Of a DNA stretch of 64,000 bases, positions 37,451 to 46,623 are shown piece after piece. The DNA comes from Acidobacteriota bacterium (lineage in GTDB: Bacteria > Actinomycetota > Acidimicrobiia > Acidimicrobiales > Microtrichaceae). The stretch is taken from assembly GCA_003577145.1 (NCBI GenBank), contig QEUP01000013.1, positions 172,837 through 236,836 of the forward strand, read 5' to 3'. Numbering within the stretch: position 1 is the first letter of the stretch; every line of letters starts with the position of its first letter. Made by a program: the position numbers and the translations under genes. The notes beneath the pieces were generated by a model. That model did not search any database. It was not told the DNA's origin and saw only the letters and a program-made list of their open reading frames with translations.

Positions 37451-39673
37451 TCAGGAACCCTTGCCCGGCACGACGCGGTAGGCGTCGTAGACGGCATCGA
37501 GGTCCTTGATTCGACCGATGACCGACTCGAGGTGGGTGGGGTCGCCCATCTCGAACTCGAAGCGCATCTTCGACACCCGATCGGACCCGGTGATGCTGTT
37601 GCACGCCAGGATGTTGAGCCGGTGGTCCGCCAGCACACCGGTTACGTCCTGGAGGAGCCGGGGCCGGTCAAGAGCCTTCACCTCGATCGAGGCCACGAAC
37701 ACGCCACCCGGGTCGGCGTCCCACTCCACGTCGATGAGGCGCTCGGACTGGCCTTCGGACAGCGATACCGCGTTGGCGCAATCGGCGCGGTGAACCGACA
37801 CGCCGCGACCACGCGTCACGAAGCCCATCAGCTCGTCCCCGGGAACCGGGGTGCAGCAGCGGGCTACCCTCACCATGACGTCGTCGAGGCCCTCGACGTG
37901 CACACCGACGTTCTGGCGCTGCTGCGAACGGCGTCGCGGTCCCCGGACCGTGGTCGGCAGCTGCTCTCCACCGTCGGAGCTCTCGCGCAGCTGTCTTCTG
38001 ACCTTTCCGGCAACCGACTCCGGCAATAGGTGGTTCTCGCCGATCGCGGCATGGAGAGCTTCGCTGTTCGTGTAGTTGAGCTGGCGACCGACTTCGACGA
38101 GCAGATCGCTCTTCATCAGCTTCTGGACGGGAAGCCCTTCGCGGCGCAAGGCCTTGGCGAGCATCTCCCGCCCGGTCTCGATGGCGTCGGTTCGGCGCTC
38201 ACGACTGAACCACTGCTTGATCTTGTTCTTCGCGCTCCTCGAGGCGACGATGTTGAGCCAGTCTCGCGACGGGCCCGCACCGCTGACCTTCGAAGTGAAT
38301 ATCTCCACTGTGTCACCGGACTCGAGCCTCGTGTCGAGCGGGACCAGTCGTCCGTTCACCCGTGCCCCGATGCAGGCGTGACCAACCTCGGTGTGGACGC
38401 CGTAGGCGAAGTCGATCGGTGTGGCACCCCGGGGCAGGGTGCTGACATCACCTTTCGGCGTGAAGACGAACACCTCGTCTTGTTCCAGGTCGACCTTGAG
38501 GTTCGCCATGAACTCGTCGGGGTCGGTGGCCTCCTCCTGCATGTCGACCAGCCCCCTCAACCAGGGGACGTCCTCGCTGGCCGCGTCGCCGTCCTTGTAG
38601 CCGTAGTGCGCGGCAACACCCCACTCGGCCCGATGGTGCATGTCGTGGCTGCGGATCTGGACCTCGAGCGGCTTGCCCTGGGGACCGACGACCGTCGTGT
38701 GCAACGACTGGTAGAGGTTGAACTTGGGCATGGCGATGTAGTCCTTGAAGCGGCCCGCGACCGGCTTCCACAGCGAGTGGATCGAGCCGAGAGCCGCGTA
38801 GCAGTCCTTGACCGTGTCGACCACCACCCGGATGCCCACGAGATCGAAGATGTCGTCGAACTCCTTGCCCTTCACGACCATCTTCTCGTAGATGCTCCAC
38901 AGGTGCTTGGGGCGGCCGGTCACCTCGCCCTGGACCCCCACCTCTTCGAGCTGGGACCGAACGGCTTCGGTGACCTGCGTGAGGTAGATCTCGCGCTCGG
39001 GACTGCGGGTGTCGACCATGTGGTCGATCTCGGCGTAGCGCTTCGGGTGGAGCGCGGCGAAGGACAGGTCCTCGAGCTGCTGTTTGACCTCCTGCATTCC
39101 GAGACGGTGGGCGAGCGGTGCGTAGATGTCGATGGATTCCTGAGCGGTACGTGACTGCTTCCACGCCGGCATGGCAGCGATCGTGCGCATGTTGTGGAGC
39201 CGGTCGGCGAGCTTGATGATCAGGACCCGCAGGTCGCTGGCCATTGCCACGAGCATCTTGCGCATCGTGGCCGCCTGTTGGGCCTCCTTGGAGTCGAAGT
39301 TCACCCGCTCGAGCTTGGTGACGCCATCGACGATCGATGCAACCTCACCGCCGAACTCCGCCTCTATGGCCTCGAGGCTTGCCGGCGTGTCCTCGACGGC
39401 GTCGTGAAGGAGCGCGGCAGCCACGGTGACATCGTCGAGCCCGTAGCCGGCGATGATCTTGGCCACGGCCAGCGGGTGAGTCACGTACGGCTCGCCCGAC
39501 ATCCGAACCTGGCCTTCGTGAGCTTCCTCCGCCCGCTCGTAGGCCCGCACTATCAGGTCCGTGTTGGCGCGCTTGGGATGGGACCTCTTGAAGACCTCGA
39601 GCAGGGGCTCGACCTCCACCGAGGCCGGGGCACTGTGGCGTCTCCAGGGAAGTACACGTTTGACCGTTGCCAT
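37451..39673 (-). CDS. relA: Bifunctional (p)ppGpp synthetase/hydrolase (RelA/SpoT homologue)
   Basis: 740 residues, a full-length Rel. The N-terminal HD hydrolase shows YVTHPLAVAKI and ALLHDAVEDT with the metal-binding HD pair, and KLADRLHNMRT; the synthetase region shows GRPKHLWSIYEKM, GIRVVVDTVKDCY and FNLYQSLHTTVVGP. TGS (about 405-465), zinc-finger-like (RVARCCTPVPGD) and ACT domains follow. Intact hydrolase motifs argue for both activities. It governs the stringent response. Confidence 0.96.
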   Translation of the reverse strand: MATVKRVLPWRRHSAPASVEVEPLLEVFKRSHPKRANTDLIVRAYERAEEAHEGQVRMSGEPYVTHPLAVAKIIAGYGLDDVTVAAALLHDAVEDTPASLEAIEAEFGGEVASIVDGVTKLERVNFDSKEAQQAATMRKMLVAMASDLRVLIIKLADRLHNMRTIAAMPAWKQSRTAQESIDIYAPLAHRLGMQEVKQQLEDLSFAALHPKRYAEIDHMVDTRSPEREIYLTQVTEAVRSQLEEVGVQGEVTGRPKHLWSIYEKMVVKGKEFDDIFDLVGIRVVVDTVKDCYAALGSIHSLWKPVAGRFKDYIAMPKFNLYQSLHTTVVGPQGKPLEVQIRSHDMHHRAEWGVAAHYGYKDGDAASEDVPWLRGLVDMQEEATDPDEFMANLKVDLEQDEVFVFTPKGDVSTLPRGATPIDFAYGVHTEVGHACIGARVNGRLVPLDTRLESGDTVEIFTSKVSGAGPSRDWLNIVASRSAKNKIKQWFSRERRTDAIETGREMLAKALRREGLPVQKLMKSDLLVEVGRQLNYTNSEALHAAIGENHLLPESVAGKVRRQLRESSDGGEQLPTTVRGPRRRSQQRQNVGVHVEGLDDVMVRVARCCTPVPGDELMGFVTRGRGVSVHRADCANAVSLSEGQSERLIDVEWDADPGGVFVASIEVKALDRPRLLQDVTGVLADHRLNILACNSITGSDRVSKMRFEFEMGDPTHLESVIGRIKDLDAVYDAYRVVPGKGS

Positions 39674-39685
39674 GGCGTCAGTGCT

Positions 39686-40213
39686 TCATAGGGTCAGCAA
39701 GGAATGGGCGTCGTAGGCAGCAAGCTTCTCGCGACCGGCGAGGGAGCCGAGCTCGAGGAGGAAGCCGAGCCCGACGACCTTTCCACCCACCTTCTCGACG
39801 AGGCCCACCGTGGCGAGCGCGGTCCCACCCGTCGCCAGGACGTCGTCCACGATGAGCACCCGGTCACCGGGGCCGACGGCGTCCACGTGGATCTCGAGGG
39901 TGTCGGTTCCGTATTCCAACTCGTATTCGAGCTCGGCTGTGTCGAAGGGCAGCTTGCCCGGCTTGCGGACGGGCACGAAACCTGCCGCCAGCCGGTATGC
40001 CACCGGGGCGCCGAGGATGAAACCCCTCGCCTCGATCCCGATGACGTGATCGACCTCGCTCGTCGCGAAGTGATCGACGATCGCATCGACGGTGAAGCGG
40101 AACGCGTCCACATCGGCCAGCAGAGGCGCAATGTCCTTGTAGGCGATCCCCGGTTGAGGGAAGTCGGGGATGTCACGTATGTGATCTGCCAGCCATGAGG
40201 CATCCGGGCTCAT
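39686..40213 (-). CDS. apt: Adenine phosphoribosyltransferase
   Basis: 175 residues from ATG 40213. It salvages adenine to AMP with PRPP. IRDIPDFPQPGIAYKDI (about 13-29), GIEARGFILGAPVAY and the PRPP motif VLIVDDVLATGGTA (about 119-132) identify it. It sits just upstream of relA, the order known from mycobacteria. TAGTTT 6 bases before the ATG suggests a leaderless transcript. Confidence 0.95.
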   Translation of the reverse strand: MSPDASWLADHIRDIPDFPQPGIAYKDIAPLLADVDAFRFTVDAIVDHFATSEVDHVIGIEARGFILGAPVAYRLAAGFVPVRKPGKLPFDTAELEYELEYGTDTLEIHVDAVGPGDRVLIVDDVLATGGTALATVGLVEKVGGKVVGLGFLLELGSLAGREKLAAYDAHSLLTL

Positions 40214-40219
40214 ACACAA

Positions 40220-40225
40220 AAACTA
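40220..40225 (-). promoter_or_regulatory. Candidate -10 box of apt (leaderless)
   Basis: TAGTTT on the minus strand, 6 bases before the apt ATG, in the 64-base gap after secF. Confidence 0.4.
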
Positions 40226-40277
40226 CCCGTTGGCGACGAGATCCGGCTCTTCACCTCCGGGCGGCGTGGAGCTGGGA

Positions 40278-41396
40278 TCAGCGACGTCCACCCTTCTTGC
40301 GCGGCCGGGGTGGGTGAGCCCGCTCGTACTTCGCGGCCCGCTCGCTGTCGACACCTCGTGAGGTAGGTCTACCAACTGCGGTGAGCTCTGACCTCTCGGC
40401 TCCCGTACTCGTTCCGGCCTCGTTGGGGTCGAGCCCCTTGTCCTCGAGTCGTTTGCGTATGCGCCGGTAGCCCTCCTCTCGTTCCTTCAACGCGACGACC
40501 GCGGGCGCGGCGATGAAGATCGTCGAGTAGGCACCGCTGATCAGGCCGATGAGCAGGGCGATCGAGAACTCCCGCAACGTCGCTTCGCCGAGGAGCAGGG
40601 ACCCGATGGTGAGCATGGCGATGACGGGCAGGATGGCCGCGATCGTCGTGTTGAGGGTCCGCATCAGGACCTGGTTCATCGACAGGCGCATGATGGCGGT
40701 GTAGCTCATCCGGCCGGTCCGCTCGAAGCGAGCCTCGTTCTCCCGCACCTTGTCGCACACCACGATCGTGTCGTACAGCGAGTAGCCGAGGATGGTCAGG
40801 AACGCGATGACCGTGGCCGGCGTCACCTCCAGCCAGAGCAGCGAGTAGACGCCGACGACGATGATGATGTCGTGCACGACCGCTACCAGCGCGCCGATGG
40901 CCATCTTCCACTCGAGGCGCAGCCAGAGGTAGAGCGCGATGACGATGAAGAACAGGATCAGCGCCGTGCGTGCCTTGGCGGTGATCTGCTCGCCCCAGGA
41001 AGGGCCGACTGTGTTGGTGCTGATCTCGTCGGCTGCCACCCCGGCCAGATCTGCATAGGCGGCCGCGATCGCCACGCTCTCGTCGATGTCCTCGACTCCG
41101 GCTTGGACCCGGTAGAAGCGATCGCCGCTGGCCTGGTCGGTCACCTCCTGGACCTTGGCGCCGCCACCGGCACCGAACCCGTCGAGCACCCCCATCACGT
41201 CGTCCTCGGACAGGCCTTCGGCCGGGACTCCCCAGACGCTGCCGCCGCTGAAGTCGATGCTCAGGTTTATGCCCCGCGTGACCAGGGAGACCAGGCAGAC
41301 CACGACCAGCGTCGACGAGAGGATGATCCCCCACTTCCAGAGGCGCGGGAAGTCCAGGTCGGTCTCACCCCGGTAGGCCCTGGCCAGCGCGCCCAT
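40278..41396 (-). CDS. secF: Protein-export membrane protein SecF
   Basis: 372 residues. With SecD it uses the proton gradient to pull secreted proteins through SecYEG. Six membrane segments can be placed: one N-terminal (about 22-40), a periplasmic-side domain beginning NLSIDFSGGSVWGV, and five in the C-terminal half (about 145-315), including GYSLYDTIVVCDKVREN. The cytoplasmic tail is long and basic (PPRPRKKGGRR). ATG 41396 overlaps the secD stop (ATGA). Confidence 0.96.
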   Translation of the reverse strand: MGALARAYRGETDLDFPRLWKWGIILSSTLVVVCLVSLVTRGINLSIDFSGGSVWGVPAEGLSEDDVMGVLDGFGAGGGAKVQEVTDQASGDRFYRVQAGVEDIDESVAIAAAYADLAGVAADEISTNTVGPSWGEQITAKARTALILFFIVIALYLWLRLEWKMAIGALVAVVHDIIIVVGVYSLLWLEVTPATVIAFLTILGYSLYDTIVVCDKVRENEARFERTGRMSYTAIMRLSMNQVLMRTLNTTIAAILPVIAMLTIGSLLLGEATLREFSIALLIGLISGAYSTIFIAAPAVVALKEREEGYRRIRKRLEDKGLDPNEAGTSTGAERSELTAVGRPTSRGVDSERAAKYERAHPPRPRKKGGRR

Positions 41397-43246
41397 CAGG
41401 CCTCACCTCCCGCGGCGACCGGTTCGCTGGCTTGTGGGCGCGGTATGCCGAAGAGCTGTGGACGGTTGCCGAGCTTGGACTGACCCAGTGCGATGGCGAG
41501 TGGGCGCATGAAGAAGTACGAGGCGACCAGGTCGAGGATCGTCATCAACCCGAGGTACAACGCGAAGCCCCGAACCGGTCCCACGGTGAGGAAGTAGAGG
41601 AGCCCGGCTCCGATCAGCGACGCCAGATCGGCCTTGACGATGGTGCTGAAGGCGGAGTCGAAGGCGCGATCGACCGCCGACCCCAGCGTCCTGCCGTTGC
41701 GGATGTCATCTTTGATGTTCTCGTAGTAGACGACGTTGGAGTCGAGGGACACGCCGATGGACATGACGATGCCGACCACCCCGGCGAGGGTGAGCGTGGC
41801 CCCGAGCCAGCAGATGATCGACCAGAGCAGCAGCCCCGAGACCACCAGGCTCAGCATCCCCACCAACCCGAGCAACCTGTAGTAGACGCACATGTAGGCC
41901 CCGACCAGCAGGATCGCCACCGCGCCGGCGATGATGCCGGTCCGCAGCGCCCCTTCACCGAGGGTGGCCGAGACCGTCTGGACCTGCTGAGGTTCGAGCT
42001 CCACCGGCAGGGCGCCGTAACGCAGAGCCAGGGCGAGGCTCTCGGCGCTCTCCCGGGTGAAGTCGCCGGTTATCTGGATCTGGTCGCGCTCGTAGGTCGG
42101 CTGCTGGATGTTCGGCGCGCTGATGACCACGCCGTCGAGCACGATGCCCAGCGCGCCTGTCGGGCAGCTCGGGTCGCGCGCCACGCAACGGGACGCGACC
42201 TCGTTGAACTGGTCGATCCCCTCAGCGCCTTCCTTGAAGGTCGGGAGGACCACCCAGGCGCCCTCAGGCGAGAGCGACGGGACAGCGTTCTCCAATGCGT
42301 CCCCGGTGAGCTCGGTCGGCCCGAGCTCGTAACGGCGGACCTCGTTGCCGTCGGCGTCGAGCTCGGGCAGTATCACGGTCGCCTCGGCCTGGTCGTCCTC
42401 GGGGGGTGTCAGCTCGCGCTGGGAGGTCTCGAGGCTCAACAGCTCACCGAACTCCTCGCTGTAGACGTCGATGCCGTACTGGTTGAGCGGCTCGGGGGTC
42501 TCGACGGGCTCCGTGCCGCCCCCCGGGGCCGTGGTGCCGGTCGTGTCCGTCGAGCCCGTAGCGGTCGTGTCGGTGGTGGTGGTGGCCGTGGTGCCGGTCG
42601 TGTCCGGCCCCTGGGCGACCCGGTAGCGCGTCGGGCCGGCGGGTGCGGCCCCTTCACCACCCGGCGGGCCGGTCGTAGCTGTCGTCTCCGCCGGCGCGGT
42701 GGTGGCGGTCGTTCCCGGCGGCACGGTTCCCGGCGGCACGGTTCCCGGCGGCACGGTTCCCGACTGCTCGAGCATCAGTTGTTGCTCTTCTGCGCTCACC
42801 TGCTGGGCTGTCACCCCCTCGGGCATGCCCAGCGCGGCACGCAGTTCCTCGATCCTCTCGTCGTCGCCCTCCTTGGGTGGTTCTCCGACCGAGATGACCG
42901 GCCGGAAGCGCAGCTCTGCGGTCTGGCCGACGAGATCGAGCGCAGCCTCCTGGTCCTCGATGCCGGGGAGCTGCACCAGCACCGTGGAGCCCTGGCTGCT
43001 GATCTCGGGCTCGGCGACGCCGAAGGCGTCGATGCGGTTGCGGATGATCTCGATGGACTGGTCGATGAGGTCGCTGTCGACGTCTTCGACCACCTCGCCG
43101 TCCTCGACCGGCTGCAGCACGACCGAAACCCCACCCTGCAGGTCGAGGCCGAGCTGGGGCTCGTTGCCCTTGATGAAGTTCCACACCAGCAACCCGATCG
43201 CGACCGCGAGGATGAAGAACAGGGGGGCGAGGTTTCTGGCACGCAT
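41396..43246 (-). CDS. secD: Protein-export membrane protein SecD with a Thr-rich insert
   Basis: 616 residues. The first membrane helix (FFILAVAIGLLVWNF) is followed by GLDLQGGVSVVLQ, then the extracytoplasmic P1 head, and five more helices after about 430 with VVGIVMSIGVSLDSNVVYYENIKDD. About residues 163-247 are a low-complexity Thr/Pro/Gly insert (GTVPPGTVPPG, then many TT and TGT runs) within the extracytoplasmic part; it is not part of the family core. secF, secD and yajC lie together. Confidence 0.95.
   Translation of the reverse strand: MRARNLAPLFFILAVAIGLLVWNFIKGNEPQLGLDLQGGVSVVLQPVEDGEVVEDVDSDLIDQSIEIIRNRIDAFGVAEPEISSQGSTVLVQLPGIEDQEAALDLVGQTAELRFRPVISVGEPPKEGDDERIEELRAALGMPEGVTAQQVSAEEQQLMLEQSGTVPPGTVPPGTVPPGTTATTAPAETTATTGPPGGEGAAPAGPTRYRVAQGPDTTGTTATTTTDTTATGSTDTTGTTAPGGGTEPVETPEPLNQYGIDVYSEEFGELLSLETSQRELTPPEDDQAEATVILPELDADGNEVRRYELGPTELTGDALENAVPSLSPEGAWVVLPTFKEGAEGIDQFNEVASRCVARDPSCPTGALGIVLDGVVISAPNIQQPTYERDQIQITGDFTRESAESLALALRYGALPVELEPQQVQTVSATLGEGALRTGIIAGAVAILLVGAYMCVYYRLLGLVGMLSLVVSGLLLWSIICWLGATLTLAGVVGIVMSIGVSLDSNVVYYENIKDDIRNGRTLGSAVDRAFDSAFSTIVKADLASLIGAGLLYFLTVGPVRGFALYLGLMTILDLVASYFFMRPLAIALGQSKLGNRPQLFGIPRPQASEPVAAGGEA
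42711..42762. repeat. 15-base tandem repeat inside secD
   Basis: The unit GTTCCCGGCGGCACG (plus strand) is repeated about 3.4 times without change; it encodes the GTVPP repeats in the SecD insert. Such arrays often vary in copy number. Confidence 0.85.
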
Positions 43247-43357
43247 GACTGATCACCGACCGGGTCTCAACCTAGCCCCGATCGCTCAGGTTGAGGACGC
43301 GGGCAGCCGCTCGGCGCTCCGCGGGGCCGATCCCCCACAGCTCGATCCGAACTGGCG

Positions 43358-43780
43358 TCAGTCCGAGGTGTCCTTGTCGGAGCGGGAGAGCTCGCTCACC
43401 CCCGAGGGGTCAGCTTCTTCTCCGTCGCCGACGCCGTCGCCGGCTGAGACCTCATCGAGGACGATCTCACCCTCGATCTCGTCGTCGATCTCGTCGTCGA
43501 TCGCCTCGTCGCCGGCGGGATCGCCTGAACCCTCGCCGGCTTCCATCTGGGCTATCGAGCCGCGGGCGACGCGAACCACGACGTCGGTGTCGACGGCGAG
43601 GTGGATGATGTCGCCCTCGATGTCGGTGATGGTCCCGTAGATACCCGAGGAGGTCATGATCTCGTCACCCACCTGGAGCCTTGAGACGAACTCCTGGTGA
43701 CGGCGCATCTTGCGCTGCTGGGGCAGGATCAACACGACGTACATAAGGCCGAAGAGAGCTATCAGGATGATGATTTGCAT
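43358..43780 (-). CDS. yajC: Preprotein translocase accessory subunit YajC
   Basis: 140 residues from ATG 43780, with AGAGGCACC before it. One N-terminal membrane helix (IIILIALFGLMYVVLIL, about 3-19) is followed by PQQRKMRRHQEF and the YajC core LQVGDEIMTSSGIYGTITDI. The tail of about 55 residues is strongly acidic. It assists SecDF. The 111-base gap before secD shows nothing clear. The open frame upstream to 44122 is not conserved. Confidence 0.92.
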   Translation of the reverse strand: MQIIILIALFGLMYVVLILPQQRKMRRHQEFVSRLQVGDEIMTSSGIYGTITDIEGDIIHLAVDTDVVVRVARGSIAQMEAGEGSGDPAGDEAIDDEIDDEIEGEIVLDEVSAGDGVGDGEEADPSGVSELSRSDKDTSD

Positions 43781-43915
43781 GGTGCCTCTGCAGATCTCGC
43801 TGGCGTCCGGAAGCCGACGCCTCACCGCCCAGAGTAGCGTCTGCTGCTGCGCAGCCTCCACATTGGCGTTGCCTCGCCCACGCTCACCAACGGCGGCTGC
43901 GCCATCGCTCTCGAC

Positions 43916-43921
43916 TAGGTT
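43916..43921 (+). promoter_or_regulatory. Candidate -10 box (leaderless) for the gene at 43928
   Basis: TAGGTT on the plus strand, 6 bases before ATG 43928, with no ribosome-binding site. Confidence 0.4.
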
Positions 43922-43927
43922 TGTCGC

Positions 43928-44350
43928 ATGGTGCGGGACCGTCCAGCGGTACGGCGGATGACGGCCCGGCAGTCGCGGCTCCCACGAATCGTGGGGCTGT
44001 TGCTGCTCGTGGCCCTCGTGGTGGGAGGTGTGGTCGCCTGGCTCGGCTTCAGGCAGGCCGATCCTCACGCCGAGGAGGTCCAGATCGCAGTCACCGACGC
44101 CCTCACCGGGCTCGATCAGCAACAGGTCATGTCGGCGTCGATCGAAGAGACAGGTTCCGGCACTGCCCTCGAAGCGCTCCTCTCCGACGCCGGCGGAAAC
44201 CTGTCGTCGATCGAGCAGACCGGCGAACAGGGCGTAGTCCTATCGGTCGACGCGTCCAATTGGTGGGCCCCCTGGGCCGGCAGGTGCATCACAGTCGTCG
44301 TAAAGGACGGCTCGGAGCCGACGTCTGAGGTGCGAGACTCGGGATGTTGA
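43928..44350 (+). CDS. Small membrane-anchored or secreted protein, unknown
   Basis: 140 residues from ATG 43928. A basic N-terminus is followed by one hydrophobic segment (IVGLLLLVALVVGGVVAWLGF, about 21-41), so the rest is probably outside the membrane. The C-terminal part has two Cys (GRCITV and the last residue), which could form a disulfide. No family is recognised. It is divergent from yajC and convergent with tgt. Confidence 0.6.
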   Translation: MVRDRPAVRRMTARQSRLPRIVGLLLLVALVVGGVVAWLGFRQADPHAEEVQIAVTDALTGLDQQQVMSASIEETGSGTALEALLSDAGGNLSSIEQTGEQGVVLSVDASNWWAPWAGRCITVVVKDGSEPTSEVRDSGC

Positions 44351-44363
44351 AGGGGCGACAGGT

Positions 44364-45461
44364 TCAGCGCCAGGTCTCGTTCAGTTCCCGCCGAAGCTCG
44401 CCAAGCCGGCCATCGCGTATCGCCGAACGGATCCGAGTGACCAGCCCGAGCACCCACGACAGGTTGTGGAGCGTGAACAGGCGCGCGGCCGTCGGCTCCT
44501 TCACCAGCGCCAGGTGCCTCAAGTAGCCACGACTGAACCGCACGCAAGCGGGACAGCGGCAGTCCGGGTCGATCGGCCGGTCATCGCCGGCGTAGTCAGC
44601 ACGCCTGATGTTCATCCTGCCGCTCCCCGTGAGGAGCGTGCCGTGACGGCCCAGGCGGGTGGGTAGCACGCAGTCGAACAAGTCGACACCCAGCGAGACC
44701 GCCTCCACCAAGCCGACCGGATCACCCACCCCCATGAGGTACCGGGGTTGGTCCGGGGGGAGGAGCTCGAGCGTCGCCCGCAGCGCCGGCAGCATCTCTG
44801 ACCTGCTCTCACCCACGCTCAACCCGCCGATGGCGTAGCCGTCGAAGTCCAGATCCACTGTCCGGCGAGCGCTCCATCGGCGCAGCTCGCAGTCGACGCC
44901 GCCCTGGACTATGCCGAAGAGCGATTGATCCTCTGTGCGCCGGTGCGCTGCGCGCGCCTCGGCGGCCCAGCGGCTCGTCCGCTCTACCGCCTGCTGTACC
45001 TGCTGCCTCGGTGACGGGAGCGGAGGACAGATGTCGAGAGCCATCTGGATGTCGGCTCCGAGCTCCTCTTGGATGGTGACGGCTGTCGTGGGGGTCAGCC
45101 GTTGGAGTGACCCGTCATAGGTGGACCGGAAGCTGACCCCCTCGTCGTCGACCTCCGGTGCGAGCGAGAAGACCTGATACCCGCCGGAGTCGGTGAGGAT
45201 GTGGTCGTTCCAGCCCATGAACGAGTGAAGGCCACCCAGGCCGGCCACGATCTCGACTCCGGGCCTCAGCATCAGGTGATAGGTGTTGGCGAGCACGAAC
45301 TCGCACCCGAGCTCCTCCATGTCTGCGGACGAGACAGTGCGAACAGTTCCACGGGTGCCCACCGGCATGAAGCACGGGGTGGAGAACCCACCCCGTTTCG
45401 TGTCGACCCACCCCACGCGGGCTGCCCCGTCGGTGGCGGCCACATCCAGCGTCAGCTTCAT
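44364..45461 (-). CDS. tgt: tRNA-guanine transglycosylase
   Basis: 365 residues. It swaps guanine 34 for preQ1 in GUN-anticodon tRNAs. The catalytic Asp is in ILTDSGGYQVFS (about 91), the second Asp in LFDCVLPTR (about 262), and the zinc site is CRCPAC plus His in GYLRHL. ATG 45461 overlaps the queA stop. With queA it gives two steps of queuosine synthesis; the preQ1-making genes are not in the window, so the precursor may be made elsewhere or imported. Confidence 0.95.
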   Translation of the reverse strand: MKLTLDVAATDGAARVGWVDTKRGGFSTPCFMPVGTRGTVRTVSSADMEELGCEFVLANTYHLMLRPGVEIVAGLGGLHSFMGWNDHILTDSGGYQVFSLAPEVDDEGVSFRSTYDGSLQRLTPTTAVTIQEELGADIQMALDICPPLPSPRQQVQQAVERTSRWAAEARAAHRRTEDQSLFGIVQGGVDCELRRWSARRTVDLDFDGYAIGGLSVGESRSEMLPALRATLELLPPDQPRYLMGVGDPVGLVEAVSLGVDLFDCVLPTRLGRHGTLLTGSGRMNIRRADYAGDDRPIDPDCRCPACVRFSRGYLRHLALVKEPTAARLFTLHNLSWVLGLVTRIRSAIRDGRLGELRRELNETWR

Positions 45462-46474
45462 CCCCGGTCCTGCGGTGCGTGACGGTCGAGCAGCATGGCG
45501 TCGCCGAAGGACAAGAAGCGGTAGTCATCGGCCAAAGCGGTCGCGTAGAGCTCTCGCCAGCGGGGGCCGACGAACGCCTCGATCATCACCAGCAACGACG
45601 AGCGCGGGAAATGGAAGTTGGTCAACAGCACATCCACCACCCTGAAGTCGTACTCACCGCGAATGAACAGGTCGGTTCGTCCGGCGAGACGGCCGGTCGC
45701 CGCCGCCGCTTCGAGGGCCCGCACCGTCGTCGTCCCGACTGCTATCACCCGACTGGCCGAGCAGCAGCGGCTCATCACCTCGGGAGCCACGCAGTAGCAC
45801 TCGGAATGGATCGGGTGGTCCTCGACGCGCTCGGCGCTGATCGGTCGGAAGGTGTCGATCCCTATGACCAGCTCTATTCTCGCCAACTCCGCACCCGCGG
45901 CCTCGGTCCGCTCCAGCAGATCCGATGTCAGGTGCAGGCCGGCTGTTGGCGCCGCCGTCGATGCGGCCCGGCGCGAGTAGACGGTCTGGTAGCGCTCGGG
46001 GTCCCCCAGGGGCTCGGCTATGTAAGGCGGCAGCGGGACCTTGCCCGCCCGGCGTAGTGCCACCTGCAGGCTGGCCCCAGCCGTTGCCTTCACCACCCGC
46101 CGTCCGTGGCCCAGATCCTTCGTCACAACGGCTCTCAGCCCCAGCGGTCCGCACAGCTCGGTACCGGGCCTCAGCCGTCGGCCGGGGCGCACCAGCGCCT
46201 CCCAGCTGCCGTCACCCCTGTCCTCGAGCAACAGGAGTTCGGCTCTGCCACCGGTCGCTCTGGTCATCTCGAGCCTCGCGGGCGCCACCCTGGTGTCGTT
46301 CAGAACCACCAGGTCGCCCGGCCCCAGAAGCCGAGGGAGGTCACGGACCCGGAGGTGCTCCGGCGGCGCGCCGGCACCCCGGTCCACCAGCATGCGAGCC
46401 GAGTCCCTGGGCTCGGCAGGTACCTGGGCGATCCGCTCCTCGGGGAGCTCGTAGTCGAAGGCGTCTGTCCGCAC
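45458..46474 (-). CDS. queA: S-adenosylmethionine:tRNA ribosyltransferase-isomerase
   Basis: 338 residues from GTG 46474. It turns preQ1 in tRNA into epoxyqueuosine using SAM. Typical parts are DAFDYELPEERIAQVPAEPRD (about 4-24), VLNDTRVAPARL, KVPLPPYI, APTAGLHLT and the late TNFHFPRSSLLVMIEAFVG. A TTG at 46492 could add six residues. It overlaps tgt and clearly works with it. The 149-base gap upstream holds no supported gene. Confidence 0.94.
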   Translation of the reverse strand: MRTDAFDYELPEERIAQVPAEPRDSARMLVDRGAGAPPEHLRVRDLPRLLGPGDLVVLNDTRVAPARLEMTRATGGRAELLLLEDRGDGSWEALVRPGRRLRPGTELCGPLGLRAVVTKDLGHGRRVVKATAGASLQVALRRAGKVPLPPYIAEPLGDPERYQTVYSRRAASTAAPTAGLHLTSDLLERTEAAGAELARIELVIGIDTFRPISAERVEDHPIHSECYCVAPEVMSRCCSASRVIAVGTTTVRALEAAAATGRLAGRTDLFIRGEYDFRVVDVLLTNFHFPRSSLLVMIEAFVGPRWRELYATALADDYRFLSFGDAMLLDRHAPQDRG

Positions 46475-46623
46475 CGCCCGCGAGCATGACAAACCGCCCC
46501 GCCGGAGACGACATCGACGAGGCGGGCGAGGTCGCAGTGAGGGCCCGGGACCACCAGATGCCGGACATGGCTCGCCCCGACACAAGCGAGGACGCAGTCA
46601 GGGGCTTGCGGCGCGAGCCGAGC

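Noticed and set aside
41432..43252. 606-codon plus-strand frame opposite secD
   Set aside because: It is the reverse shadow of secD, whose membrane segments and motifs are unmistakable.
46475..46623. Short plus-strand frame beginning ATGACAAACCGCCCC in the queA upstream gap
   Set aside because: It runs on into the antisense of the oxidoreductase gene, and has no ribosome site or recognisable protein.
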